Part shown: positions 34,563 through 47,053 of the stretch, one piece after another
Numbering within the stretch: position 1 is the stretch's first letter
How the letters are laid out: each line of letters starts with the position of its first letter
Source of the DNA: Flammulina velutipes
Taxonomy: Eukaryota; Basidiomycota; Agaricomycetes; Agaricales; Physalacriaceae
Length of the DNA: 64,000 nt
Assembly (NCBI GenBank): GCA_011800155.1
Contig: CM022374.1
Location: forward strand, 682,001-746,000
Reading direction: 5' to 3'
Translations under genes and position numbers: made by a program
The notes under the pieces: generated by a model
The model's database searches: none
Told to the model about the DNA's origin: nothing
Seen by the model: the letters and a program-made list of their open reading frames with translations, nothing else

Positions 34563-37500
34563 ATGGCCGACCGACATCCTCAATACCCAATGATGCCCAA
34601 CTTCAATCCCTCTATGCTCCAGCAGCAAATGCAGCAGCAATCGCAGTCGCAGCAGCAACAGCAACAGCAGCAGCAGGACAACCACCAGGCTATGCAGCAG
34701 CCCTTCAACGAGCACAACAACAATCCGCTCTGGTCACAGATGCACCAACTGCAGAATCAGTTTCGCCCAAACAACGGCGGCGGAGGCGATATGAACAACC
34801 CGCAAATGAGCCAGCAGGCAAGTCTTGTTCTTTGTTCGCTGCTTTGTCTCGTCGTTCTCTGCCTCTTGCTCGCTTGAGGGGCTTCATGGCCTCCTACGCC
34901 CCGCTTCATGTCTCGCCAATATCTATCCCTTCTCTGCGCGCCTAAACGCCTTGTCCTTATCTCTTTCCTCCCATTTACTGCATCCTCTTTGTCATTACGT
35001 TTCTCTCGCTAACTCGTTTCTTTTTCTCACAGATGGCCAATTTGCTTCAAAGCCAGGCTATTGTTGCTCGTCAGTCGAACCAACAGAACTTTCAGCTCGG
35101 AATGCAACCCATGGGAGGTCCCACTCCCTCAGGCTCCCAGCAGCCGCCCTTTCACAATCCATCTGGTCAGCAAAATCCGCTGCTCAACAATAACTTTGGC
35201 GCTATGAACGGCGGACCCGCCAGCGGGATGCAGCCGTCGCTCTCCCAGAACTCCATGCAGGCTCGCAGCGCCATGATGCAGGCGTTCAATCAGACGCATA
35301 ACAGGCAGCTTAACCTCATCGACATGGCAGGTAACCAGCAGAACCAGCACGCCCCTCTGAGTTTTCCCAACCGCCTTGGCCCGACTCCTGCCCATCCAGG
35401 AGGCCAGAATAACGCTACTGACATCTTTTCGCCACCGATGGGCGCCAACCAAGCCATGCGCCAGCCTTCGCCTGCGCAGCCGCCCGGAATGGCGCCAAAG
35501 CCGCACTCTCTCCCCCAGCCTCTCCTGCCCAACGGTCAACCTCGGCCCAATATCCCGCCGGAACTGCAGACAAAGATGATGCAAATCCGCGCCCAAATCG
35601 CTGCCACGGAGAACAGTGCTCGTCAGCTCCACAACAGCCGTGCCGGGATGTCTGACGCTGTTTTCATGCAACAAGCTAAGCATTACAACGCTGAGCTTAC
35701 CAGGGGGAAGGAGATGCTCAATAGACTCGTCCATTACGCACACCAATACCATCTACAGTCTCAGGCCCAGCAACAACAGGCCCAGCAGCAGGCCCAGCAG
35801 CAGCAGCAACAACAACAACAACAGAACCAGCATCAGAACAATGTGTCGTACGTTGCTTTCGTCGTGCGTGAGCTTAACCTAACTCTCTCGACAGGCAAGG
35901 CATGTCTACGGGCGGACCCAGTCAGACCCCTGCTGGGAACACGCCACCTACGTGGATGCAACAACAGCATGCATCTTCTTCGCAGGGGCCGCCCTTTAAC
36001 CAAGGGACTCCTCAGCAGATGAACACCCAACCTAGTCCTTCGCAACGCCCGTTACAACCTAATCCTCCGAACGTATCAATGCCGAATAGACCTGCACCGA
36101 CTCCTCAACAGGCCGGGGCCGTCCAGAGTAACCCATTCATGCAAGGGGGTTCGCAACTCGGCTCTTCGACTGCTCCCAACCCTGCTCTGTATAGCAATGG
36201 ACCGCCGCCGCCTCTGGAGAAGGAACGCTTCGAAAAGGCTTTCGAGAATTATTCCAAGTCTCGCAACTTGACGCGTGATGCCAGATCGCTCGTAGTTGAA
36301 GGACGGCCCATAGACCTCCACACGCTGCACTCCCTTGTCATACATGAAGGTGGATATGCCAACGTATCTCAGCGGGATTATTGGTCTGTCATTGCCGGAC
36401 GTCTGGGGTTCGTGCAGTTCCCAGGAAATGACATCGAGCCTCCGAAATCTGGTCCTGCCACCGCTCTGGCGATAGACCAGATCTACAAGGAGTTTCTCGC
36501 TGGCTTTGACCAGGCCTATATCAATTCGATAATTGATGGGCGACGGAAGCTCGCGGCGCAGACGGCTGCGGCCAACCAACTGAACCAACCCAACCCGGTC
36601 AACTTACCACGCATATCCAACGCTCAGCAGATGCAATTGATTATGGCGTACGCTGATCAGTCGGCAGCACAGCTTCGCGCGAATGGTGTCCAGGAACATA
36701 TCATCCTGTTCATTGAACAAAACCGCGAGAACCTCCTCCGCACGGCTCGGGACAGAAACATCTTCCGTGACAGTGTCGTCCGTCCGGGTGGCCAGCCTGA
36801 GGGCATGGCAGGTATGGTGCCAAATCGACCGTTTTCTGCAGCTTCGCCGCATCAGAACGCGAACTCGATGCCCCACCAAAACCCTGTCAATCCTCAGCAG
36901 TTTGGACCTGGTGCGATGTCAAATCCTGGTGCGGACTCTGCAAACATGAACCATTCGGGCCCGACGCCTCAGCAGAAGACGATTGCTATGAACAACTTTG
37001 TTCGTAGTAATCAGCAGCAGCTTACGAGTATCTCGCAGATGCTGAATGGGATCAAGCAAGAGTTCCTGCAGAATCGTATGTGCTTTTTGCGAACGATTGC
37101 GAACTGGATTCTGACATCACTTTAGGCATGCATAATCTTCCGCCGGTCCCTATCGCGCCCGAGCAGCGATTGGAATACAACAATGTCGTTGAGCAGCTCC
37201 ATCGTTCCGCAATGGACTTGGACGCTAAGCTTCCGATGTTGTTCTTTTTCATTAAGAATGAAGCTCGGATTCGGAAAATAGCGATAATTGTAGGAACCTA
37301 CGTGCCTTCTAGGAAGTGTATCTGACTTTTTCTTGTAGATCGTTACGGTCCAACAACAGCGAAATTTCCTGTCTTCGTCTAACCCTCGATTCATCGTCAG
37401 CTTGGACAACCTTCGTCATATGTTGACAGAGGTGCAAAAGGCTCATGACGGATTCAACGCTGCCATGCAGTCTGTCACGACTGCTGGGGTGAATATGATG

Positions 37501-38598
37501 AACGGTATGGCAGCGAGAGCGGGTCTACAGCCGGGTGTCCCGCCCAACGCTCAGCAGCAAATGGCCTTCAGCCCCGGCCGACCCGCCAACGCTGTGACTC
37601 CCGCTCCCACCGCTCCTAGCCCACCTGGACCTCCTGCGATGACTCCTGGCTCTCTTAAAAAGAAGCCCTCGATGCAAATGGCAGCCGCATCTCCTACACC
37701 ACCTCCTCAGTCTGCCCCCACCCCCACTGCCAACGCGCCAACCCCATCCACCAACGCAGCGTCCTCGCCAAAGTCCCCGAAAAGCAAAGCGAAACCCAAG
37801 CCCCCACCGAAACGCCGACAATCGAAAGTGCCTGCGACGGAGCCTGCGCCTGTACCTAGGCCAGCGTCAACGAGCGGAGTCAAGCGTCAACGCGAGGAAG
37901 ACATACCTCCAGCCCCGTCTACGCTAAGCTCTACTCCCCCCTTTGTCGCTGACGAGCCTTCTCCGCCCAAGAGGTTCAAGAACGACTGGGAGGGACCCTC
38001 CAATGAAGCGTTGAAGAAACGTGAAGAGCAAGCTGCGAACGTGTCGACCGACGAACAAGCTGCAGAGTATTTCCAGCAGATGACGGAACTCATCAAGATG
38101 GCGACGAACGGCGAAGGGCAGGAGTCACTTTCCTCCGACATATCCGATGCATTCGACGTGATTCTGAAAAACTACAGCGAAGGCGCCGATGCTCCGTTCA
38201 CTGGTGCGTCTCTCGGATTGGGCGAAGCGAGCAGTTCGACAGGAGGCAGACCGCCATCACCGCCTTTGCCATCTGTCGAGGAGTACGACTTTTTCGACTT
38301 TTCGTCTTTTGAGACGGAGGCGGCTGACGAGGACGATGGGGGCTCGAAGGCTGCCACTCCCGACCTGGTACCGTCTTCATCGACGAATCCCAGTCCGGAT
38401 TCTGGATCGGAAGCCGATGGTGTGCACCACGCACCCACATTTTCTGATCTCAAAATGGAGGAGCCGGCGGATCCTCTTCGGTTGAGTACGATGAAAGAGG
38501 TGGACGGAGGGGAGTCGACATACTATCAGTCTACAGAGTGGAAGTGGGACGGGCCCATGACTACACTAGATCAGCCGTGGGCGATATTCACCTCATAG
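34563..38598 (+). CDS. ARID-domain SWI/SNF subunit, SWI1-like
   Basis: Start MADRHPQYPMMPNFNPSML at 34563. The N-terminal half is low complexity: a polyGln run coded by CAG/CAA (34620-34680), many Gln/Asn/Pro/Met, and a second polyGln run (35765-35830). An ARID/BRIGHT DNA-binding domain lies at about residues 465-560: RPIDLHTLHSLVIHEGGYAN, then DYWSVIAGRLGFVQFPG and IDQIYKEFLAGFDQAYI. Downstream are LPPVPIAPEQRLEYNNVVEQ, a Pro/Lys-rich linker, and a Ser/Glu/Asp-rich C-terminus with PLPSVEEYDFFDFSSFE that may be an activation region. Five or more exons, with GT-AG introns at 34818, 35850, 37075 and 37290. This fits the SWI1/ARID1 subunit of the chromatin remodeller. Confidence 0.9.
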
Positions 38599-38880
38599 CG
38601 CTGTTCACCTTTTTTCCATTGGGTCTCATCATGCATATATTTTTACTGCCTACCTTATCTTATGGTTTTATTCCACCGGAGCTTATTTTCTATCCCCCTC
38701 GACCTTATCCCATCGCTACTTTTGCCTACCTCCCCAATCTGCTCTCTGTATTGCTACCTGTTGTTTTATTTCGCTATCGATTACTGGTCGACCAATGCAG
38801 CATTGGATTGACTACGGTGTAAAAAAAAAAGAGGAACGGGACATGTATTGATATGTTGTTACAGTGTAAGGAAGGACGGA

Positions 38881-40010
38881 TCAACGTGTTGGTTTTGAAT
38901 TGAGCACGGACTTTGCGGTGTTGCCTAGGACTCGTGCTCGGAGAGCGGATATGGCAGCGGTCTGAGTCTTTGCAGAGCTCGCCTTTGGTATCAGAGGTAC
39001 ACTCGCTGGCACAACCTTTCTTCGTTTCACAACCTGCTGCTCCCTCGCCCTCTCCCATTGCTCCTTGGCCTCTCTCGCCGTCTCCGCGTCGTCCTCCAAC
39101 AACGGCAACGCACTAGGCAACGCATACCTCTCCTTGATATCATCATCCACCTTCCTCTTCGCCGTCGCCACCTTCTTCTCCTCCCGAAAGCCCCTCCGCA
39201 GCTTCGAAGAGAGCGCATACGGATCTGCATTGAAGCGATCCGAAACCGACTGGAGAGACTCAAGCCGGGGGATCTGAACCTGCGTGAGGTTCGTCTGCGC
39301 AGACGTTGTCTTCTCCAGGGCGGCCAGGGGGTCTGCCGTCTTATTTGCGGCTTCGGTGTCTACATAACGATAGAAGTGAGCAAAGATAAGATAGAATGGA
39401 GCAAAATTGGAAACGAACCATGCACGGCGTATCCCCCATTCTCCTCCGGGTCCCATTCTTCGTCCTTCTGCCGCGCTCCCGAGACGACGACATACCGAGT
39501 ATTCTACCGACAGAGTTCATTTTACGAGAAAACGCCAGGGGAAGGCTTACCTTGGGATCCGTCTGGATCTCGAACCATCCATCGCACAGGTGGCATTTAC
39601 ACCTGAACGAGTATATCGCTGTCGAGAAGTAATTACCGACTTTCTTCTTCTCAGCATTGTATCGGACGCCCATGCCTATGTGGTTGTTGCATGTTCCGCT
39701 ATCCCCGGCGTGAGCAAGGTTATAAGGGGAGGACGGAAGAGGAGGGATTTACCACCAGATGTTGAAGGGCAGCTCGAAGCGCGTGATGAGGATGCCCTGG
39801 TCGATCTTGCGTGCTCTGTCGCCTAGTGCATGTTTACCTGTTTAGATTTTAGAGTTCAGACTTCTAGCCAGTTGAAGGTGATGTCCTACCTCGGTATGAG
39901 TTAAGACTGCCGTGTTTCTCTCCGTCATAATCCGGGGGGTAGTACTTGTTGAAGCCTCAAGTTATTGATGAGATATGTGGCGGCGGGCCGGAGTTGGACT
40001 TACCTTGCAT
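38881..40010 (-). CDS. CCDC130/Saf4 (Cwc16-family) splicing factor
   Basis: Yju2/CCDC94/CCDC130 family, step-I splicing factors. The start codon is in a tiny exon: ATG CAA G at 40004-40010, spliced to give MQGFNKYYPPDYDGEKHGSL. The next exons give GDRARKIDQGILITRFELPF and the first metal-binding part WCGTCNNHIGMGVRYNAEKK, then FRCKCHLCDGWFEIQTDP, giving the paired CxxC zinc site. The continuation NTRYVVVSGARQKDEEWDP and a helical C-terminal half (LQSVSDRFNADPYALSSKL, ALPLLEDDAETAREAKEQW) distinguishes CCDC130/Saf4 from Yju2. Ends NSKPTR with TGA at 38881-38883. It converges on the SWI1-like gene. Confidence 0.93.
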
Positions 40011-40303
40011 TGTTGAATCTTAGAACCAAGAATCAAAGTACCAGTTGTAAGCTTTTCCGAGCAACTATAGAGCAGATATAGCCAGCACTATTGCACCCAG
40101 AGAATCAGATCCAAGGACAAGCTATCCTGTATGTGGTGGGATGAAGTCAAGGTTGTTCGGCAAATGCCGAGATGGTTCATCCATTGAAGAAAGAAAAGAG
40201 AAAACTAATAAAGGTATAGAAATAGTATCAAGTACTAGATGTGAATCCGAATTATATGTATACGCACGAAAGACTATGATAGCAGCAACTGTCCTCGAAA
40301 AAA

Positions 40304-43102
40304 CTATATATACACCGCATAAGTCCCAATCACTGGTCTATGGTCGCTCCGACCCTCCAGCCTCCTCATCCCCCCGTCATCAAGGGTATCATAACTCGTA
40401 CACACAATATCACCCTTCCTCCGCACCTCCGGGTTGGGCGTCACAGGCGGGAGCTCCTGTGGGATATTTGTAGACGACGCTGTGCCACTGTTGTGAAACG
40501 GATTGAAGAATCGCCATCGTGACGGCGTGGGGGGCTGGTGTATCGAGTCCTTGATTACAGGGGGCGCAGAGACAAAGCCACCCACAGTCGATGCCCGTGC
40601 CCGTGGTGAAGCTTCCACTTTTGAGGAAGATGAACTGACGGACGACGTGCTGCGTCGAATTCTCGCATCCAATTCATTGGATGCCCGACGAGGTAGATAT
40701 GGCTTAACGGCGGTCGAAATGTTATCCTGCGACTTGGTCTGTGAAAGTGCGACACCGACAGGGGATGTAGACCGGGGGTTATTAGGGTACACGAATCGAG
40801 AGAACGGAGCGTTGCTCTGAAGCTCTGGGGGTTCTGACTGTGGGCTTGTCGGATTTGGGGCTATCGAATTGGCGACGGATGTAACAGATGACGCCCAAGA
40901 CTCCCGTCTTACACGCGCAGAGAGCGGCCTGAATGCATTGGCAAAAAATTGTCCCACTTTTGAACGGCCTCTAGTGGATGCGTCTATCGCTAGCAAGTCT
41001 GGCTCGGGATCTGGTTCGACGGTGGTCTTCCATAATATACGATCGCACCTAACACAGAGCAGATTTAATCGACGGCACTCATGTACACGAAAAGAAACAT
41101 ACCAGCTAGGAACACGTTTCTTGTTGGACGAATCGTACACACCCTTGTCCGAATAGCAAGGACGAGCATCTTCATCCTCGCTTGTCGCGAAAGACCTTGC
41201 GGAACTAGCTCTTCCCAGTGGAGGAGGCTTGAGCAGCTTCTCAGTCTCGCACTCCAGTGAGCTGGCCCTCTTATCATCCGTCTCCACCTTTTCCGAGAAA
41301 TCAGCCAACGATTTCGACATTTTGGTATGCCGCCGTATAGGTGAGAATACATCGTGTCTCGCTTTGAGCCATTTCGAAGGTGATGACGGACTAGAAGGAG
41401 ACAGCAATGTCATCCATTTCGCCTTGGCCTTGTGTGCCGCCACGGTTAGTGACACCTTGCTCCCTGGCGTGGTGAGTGTGGTAGAATCAAAGAAATCCTC
41501 ATCTCCATCGGTCGCGGGTCGGGAATGCATGGAGGTCCACATCGAAGAGGCCAAGGAAGCATTCTCTCCCTGGTTGTCTTCGTCCTCGTCGCCATCATCG
41601 TCATGTTCCCGCTCATCTTGCTCATCGTCGTGATCCTTCTCCTCGACCTCGACCAGCTTGTGGGGCTTATCCTGGTGCTTCCAGCGATCCAATCGTGAAG
41701 CATGGCGCTTTGGCCGCTTGAGAGTGCGGAGCACATCATACTTGAATGTCGGAGCAAAGTCTATGGGAGCTTCGTGGAAGCCCACAAACGCCTCACCATT
41801 CTGCATAACGCTCAGGAGTTGGTCGAATGCGAGGGCTTGTGCATATTCTTGTCGAGAGATCAACCAATCAGCATGTAAACGCGAAATGTCGAGGCGAAAG
41901 TTGAGATCGCCAAAGAGGAAGGTGAAGTCGAACCGGTCCGTGAGGTCTTCCGCCATGATACGAGGGTCGCCTGCGGGCAGAAAGTCGTCGACAGCCAGCT
42001 CGGACTGTACACACGGTCAGTTTAGATGAGATGTCAAGCGAGTGCACTGCTCACCTTGATCTTGGCCAGGTTCGCGAGGCGGTGGTGGACCTTGCCTTCG
42101 TGGGCGGCGAGATGGCAGTTCAAAAATAGAAAGGAGGTTGTGTCGATTTTTAGACTGATGCCAACAGCGCCTTTATTACCAAGTCGACCTCCAATGAGTC
42201 CAGCGGTGACTGCAGACTTGGAAACGCCGTTGACGTGCGAGCGAAGGTCGCGATGGATGTAGACAGCGAGATAGATGCCCATCATGCGCTCCTTGGTGAG
42301 CATCTGGTACGGGCCCTTCTTCTCCTTCAACGACAGTCTGGGCGAGAGAGGCTTAGGCGCGCTGATATCAGACGTCGTCGGCGATCCAAGACGCGTGTTG
42401 CAGGCGCCTGCGTGGCAGAGCCAGTCCTCGACCATTGCCGTCCAGCCCGCCAAGGCTTCGTCTTCAGGTATCTTCTTGGAGCGGATGGACTCTGGACGGT
42501 CCTTGTCAACGTGGTCCTTGTCGATGAGCTTGAAGCCGGCGCCAAATCCCATTGGAATACCTGGGAGTACACAATGAGCACAGAGTGATGGACAATTAGA
42601 CGAATAGGCGCACCAGACAACGACGGGCATTCCTGGCCTGCACTGTAGTAGTCGAGTTAGCATTAATAATATAATGCTTCTGGCAACGCACACTATAACT
42701 AAATGATACGGATGCGACTCGTCTGCAGTGAATTCAGGAAAGGAGGGTGCCCCACACGCTGGAGGAGTATACTGTTGCACTTTGCCAAATAGCTCTTCTA
42801 AGTCGCCCTGCGCGTTCATGATGAGCGTTGCAGTGATTCTGAGCGCATATAGACGCACCTTGGGAACGGAATCATGCATGTTCCATGTCAGAATACGGAT
42901 TTTGAGAAACTTGGGCGAATGGTTGGCGTCTGGCGTCGTCAAGGGTGGCTCTGAGCTCGTAGGCGTTGTTGTGGACGGCGAATGCGGGAAGAGGCCTTGC
43001 AGACGAGCGAGGACCGTCTGTTGACCTGCTCGTCGTCAGACGCGACGAGGAGATAGAGAAAGGAGATATACCTTGTCTGGTCGGAGTGGTTGCAGCAGAC
43101 AT
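40304..43102 (-). CDS. Inositol-polyphosphate 5-phosphatase (IPPc domain)
   Basis: Start MSAATTPTRQ at 43102, spliced to GQQTVLARLQGLFPHSPSTT, then the IPPc entry strand ILTWNMHDSVPK. An exon from 42588 has MMGIYLAVYIHRDLRSHVNG and GGRLGNKGAVGISLKID, and LFLNCHLAAHEGKVHHRLAN, all typical of the family. The catalytic motifs are FLFGDLNFRLDI, PSWCDRILW (split by an intron after PSW) and SDHRPVIGTYAVYI at the very end. A long acidic and Ser-rich insert of about 200 residues sits between the GDLNFR and CDRILW motifs, larger than in yeast INP proteins. No SacI or membrane domain is seen, so it is a stand-alone phosphatase acting on phosphoinositides or inositol phosphates. Confidence 0.93.
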
Positions 43103-43559
43103 GCTTCAGATACATCTAGTATAGACGCGGGTATTTGGGGGACTAGGAGGGTATCGAGCACGAGCAACACAAGGTGGTCGTGGTGGTCATAAATCAGAAT
43201 CTCATTTCCATCAATTATTTACAAGTCACAACTACACTAGCGCTTTCTCACGCATCTCATAGTACAGTGGCTAGCTCAATTTCGCGCGGCATAAAATCAC
43301 TAACAGTGTTGAACACATGGTAGTGATGTCCGTTCAGCTCTTGCGTTTACTTCTATAGTACTCCATCGGGAACTGCACTTACATATCCTTCAGGCTTGGC
43401 TCACATATACCCCTCGCGACTTTCATCCACAACACCCGACCCATACCCTGTACTAGAAATTGTGCCACCTGTAGTTTCGTGTTCTCCGCGACATGCTCCC
43501 ATACGACGTCCGATACAGCTACAGAATGTGTTCTCACCATCGGTCGAGGTCGGCATCAT
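43103..43559. other. Intergenic region
   Basis: About 455 bp. An open frame on plus (43396 onward) has no recognisable similarity and overlaps the next minus-strand model. No repeat is seen. Confidence 0.5.
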
Positions 43560-44250
43560 CTACATCAGCACCATCCCGTCCTCCACCCAAATCCTGTACG
43601 GAGCGGCTGAAGGCGCAATGAATTCATATCCCCAGAAGAATGGAAAATGAACCAACTTACGTCTCTCAGCATGCAGCTTTGTAACCACATAACCTAGAAA
43701 CACCACCGGACGTGGATGCGCCTCCGCCATGATGCGTGCCAGCTGTAGTTCTCTATCCAGTGAATCTTCCTCTACACACCCCTCATCAGTACCACATATT
43801 GACTCTGTACTTCACCATTATGCGACACCACCACCCTTGACATACGTGCCGAACACGTCAAGGACAGCCTCTATCGCAGGCGCAAGCTCTCCATGAGGTG
43901 AGGGCAGCAAATGATGGGTCGTGACTGTTGATAATCGGGAACTATACAAGTCGTCAGAATGGTCACAGAATGTATAAAACCTTGAGTAGCAATACAGCAT
44001 GTTTGTTTGGGCCAGGGCCCAAGTCGACGTATTTGTCCCAAGTTAGTGCAGAGTTAGTGTGTGTTAACAAGATGCACACGAACCCATCTTCGAGTATGAG
44101 ACGAGTGCTTAAGATGCATGAGCCTAACAAAAGCGCTCAACTACAACGCACTCACAGAAGCTCATTCCCCCAAACCGGTCGTTGTACACAAAACCCTAAT
44201 CAGCTCATCCTCACTCTCATCAAAAAACCATGCAGCTCACGTTGATGCTA
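43560..44250 (-). CDS. Hypothetical multi-exon protein, boundaries uncertain
   Basis: Several short coding-like exons on the minus strand can be joined: FFDESEDELIRVL and VYNDRFGGMSFCE (about 44160-44220), TWDKYVDLGPGPNKHAVLLL (about 43985-44050), LLPSPHGELAPAIEAVLDVF (about 43850-43920), EDSLDRELQLARIMAEAHPR with PVVFLGYVVTKLHAER (43675-43775) and PAPYRIWVEDGMVLM ending in TAG at 43560-43562. The last two joins use clean GT-AG sites. The first exons and the start codon are not resolved. Phrases such as YNDRFGG recall a widespread small-protein family, but the match is too weak to name it. Confidence 0.4.
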
Positions 44251-44956
44251 CACGTCGTCTTTCAAAACAAAGAGAGATGATAACGCAAACAAACCTTTGT
44301 TGTCTTACAACAGAATTGTTTCAATTTATGCATTTGATGCCCCCAAGCATCCAAGGTCACAGAGCATGTATGATACATAGTGTATATCATGGTCGTCGTT
44401 CGAAGTTACGTAGATCCAACCTCAACGTGAGGACGAGACCGAACACGAGGACTAGCTTTGACAGCCCAGAGGAGCAGTGCAGGTGATACTGAAGCGCGAC
44501 AAGAGCAAAGCGCGGGCTAGTGCCATAGCGGTCAAGGCGTATTTGGAACACTTAGACCGACATGATCAGACTGGGAAACCATTCGTAGAGCCTCCTAGCA
44601 ACGATTTTCTCTGAAGCAGGTTGTAAACGCTGTCAAGGCGAGCCAGGTATGGACGCAAGCAATGAGTGGGCAGCATTGAGGAGGAAGGGGAGGTTCCCTT
44701 GTGGTGTGAGATGGTGGACGTTGGTAGACAAGAGCGGTTAGGTCGCCATCGTCAGGCATGGGAGAGACCGAACCATTACAAGCCCGGTGACCTCACTATC
44801 TCGCCCGATTAGGCCAGATCAAGGGTAAATATAATTACGCGCAAAAGTCAAGCAAACCACACTGCCGGCGGCGCTAATTTTTTGTAACCTCTGCTTTTAC
44901 TTTTACTTACGGGCTGGGTTGAGCGGGACACCTTTTATCTTTCGTATATTCAACAA
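44251..44956. other. Intergenic region upstream of fibrillarin
   Basis: About 700 bp with only scattered short frames. The last 80 bp (44870-44956) are pyrimidine-rich and should be the fibrillarin leader. No RNA gene or repeat is recognised. Confidence 0.5.
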
Positions 44957-46114
44957 ATGGCTTTCGGTACGAAGACAGTATCTTTTCTTTGGATGTTGGC
45001 TGACGTTGCGCAGGTGCTCCTGGTGGCCGTGGTGGCTTTGGTCGTGGTGGTGGTGGACGAGGTGGTGGTGACCGAGGCGGATTCCGTGGTGGACGAGGCG
45101 GCGGTGACCGAGGTGGCGGACGCGGTGGATTCCGTGGTGGTGAGCATCGTCGACCCATCGATTTGCATCCAAACTAAACGACTTTTGACAGGCGGAGACA
45201 GAGGCGGGCGCGGTGCCCCCAGAGGCGGACGCGGTGCTCCAAGAGGCGGACGCGGTGCTCCCAGAGGCGGACGTGGCGGTGCCCGTGGAGGCGCACAGAC
45301 AGTTCTCGAACCACACAGACATCCCGGTGTTTTCATCGCCAAAGGCAAAGAACATCTTCTTGTCACCAAAAATCTCGTTCCCGGCGAATCAGTCTACGGC
45401 GAAAAACGTATATCTATCGAAGGACCAGTCGAGGGAACTAAGACGGAGTACCGTGTTTGGAATCCCTTCAGGAGCAAGCTTGCAGCTGGTGTCCTCAGTG
45501 GTCTCGACGAAATTTTCATCGCACCAGGAAAGAAGGTGCTGTACCTCGGTGCTGCCTCTGGAACCAGTGTCAGCCACGTCGCAGACATTGTCGGACCTGT
45601 ACGTTGCTCCCAATCACCCATATTCCATTTTAAAAAATTATTCATAGGAAGGTGTAGTGTATGCTGTCGAGTTCTCTTTACGGTCAGGCCGTGACTTGAT
45701 CGGTATGGCCAAGAAGCGAACAAACGTTATCCGTAAGCCCTCTGCTACCCTTTCTTGCTCCCCATACTAATATTCTCTCTAGCCATCGTTGAAGACGCTC
45801 GTATGCCTCAAAAATACCGCATGCTCGTATCCCAAGTCGATGTCATCTTCGCCGACGTCGCCCAGCCCGATCAGGCTCGTATCATCGCCCTCAACGCTGA
45901 ACATTTCCTCAAAGTCGGCGGACACATCGTCATATCAATAAAAGCGTCGTGTATCGACTCTACCGCTCCCCCTGATGTCGTCTTCGCCGCCGAAGTCGCT
46001 TCCCTCAAAAAGTCAAAGTTCAAGCCTCTTGAACAGGTTCCCCTGGAGCCGTATGAGCGAGACCACGCCATGGTTTCTGCGGTCTACCTCAGGCATTCTG
46101 CACCCACAGCATGA
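44957..46114 (+). CDS. NOP1: Fibrillarin (Nop1), box C/D snoRNP 2'-O-methyltransferase
   Basis: Methyltransferase of box C/D snoRNPs that 2'-O-methylates rRNA and methylates histone H2A glutamine; nucleolar. Exon 1 is MAFG and an intron joins it to the GAR domain ([20 protein letters not shown]), interrupted by a second intron at about 45140-45190. The GAR region ends in a tandem 24-bp repeat coding GGRGAPR units at 45195-45290. The catalytic part has [20 protein letters not shown], the SAM site [55 protein letters not shown], and the Lys of [10 protein letters not shown]. Ends LRHSAPTA. Four to five exons, about 315 residues, intact. Confidence 0.96.
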
Positions 46115-47053
46115 TGTGCGTCTTTGTTCACCTTTTTCAGTTATCACCTATTAACGCCTTTACTGCAGCTATTTCGTCAAAAGTACCTCATGTCAGCTAC
46201 AATTTCTCCATGTATCTGTTTATTTAATGTAGATCCCTGTGTATTGTTCTTGGCTCACTATCGAGAGAACACATGATTGAAGTAGGAGGAGGATACAGCA
46301 AGTCAAGTGATACTGCGCCACATTCAACCCTTCTGCCGAGGCTACTGTCTTGTTGCTGAAGGATACGACGAATAGAAGGTATAAGATTTTGGTAGAGGTT
46401 TTATTGACTGTTCCGCGTATTGAGGAGTCTTACTTGTTGTCTAGCCTCGTCTTGACCATCCATTTTCTTGCGCTAGCGAGAATCGTGAGTCCTTATATAC
46501 TTCCTCATTTGTTCAGTATCTAAGCTAATATCCCCAGTACCCATAGTGTAGATAACTCCCACCGGAGACCTCGAGCCCAAACGTCGTCTGATCTTGAAAA
46601 GGATCACGACGTCTTTATCTGGCATCTTACGAGTCTGAGGATACGTGGTTCCTAATTCTGGCTCGCTCTGGAGTCTGGAACCCTGCTGGTAGCGAGCTTG
46701 ACTCCTACATCCTTTTTTTTCCTTGTCGGAATTGCGCATACGGTTGCTATACATCTGGACATGCTCGTTTGACAAGTTAAAGAGGACTCCCTTCGGCAAC
46801 AGCCACGTATGTGCCATCCCTTCTTTCATGTGGCAAGCGAGACCTTGATGTTCAACTGCCGACAGATTGCCACATCAAAAATGTGGTCGCCGAACACCTA
46901 CGTGTACTTGGTCGATTCATGTTCTATCCGGTCGCTGTGAGCTCGCTGATACTCTGACACATCCGTTTTAGCATACTGCCTGCCGAGAGGTACTTCCAGG
47001 ATCCATAAAAGCTCTCCAATGCAAAGGATGTACCTCACCCAACTCAACACGAA
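46115..47053. other. Intergenic region with the outer end of the inverted repeat
   Basis: About 940 bp between fibrillarin and OMT2. From about 46735 onward it resembles the reverse complement of 29040-29370. A 118-codon frame on minus (46473-46829) crosses this border and looks accidental. No other feature is seen. Confidence 0.55.

Noticed and set aside
34620..35830. CAG/CAA repeats as a possible satellite
   Set aside because: They are in-frame polyGln tracts of the SWI1-like coding sequence.
43396..43650. 84-codon plus-strand frame
   Set aside because: Overlaps the better-supported minus-strand exon ending at 43560 and has no domain.
46473..46829. 118-codon open frame on the minus strand
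   Set aside because: No recognisable domain; it crosses the border of the inverted repeat, and its partner region near 29.3 kb has no corresponding frame.
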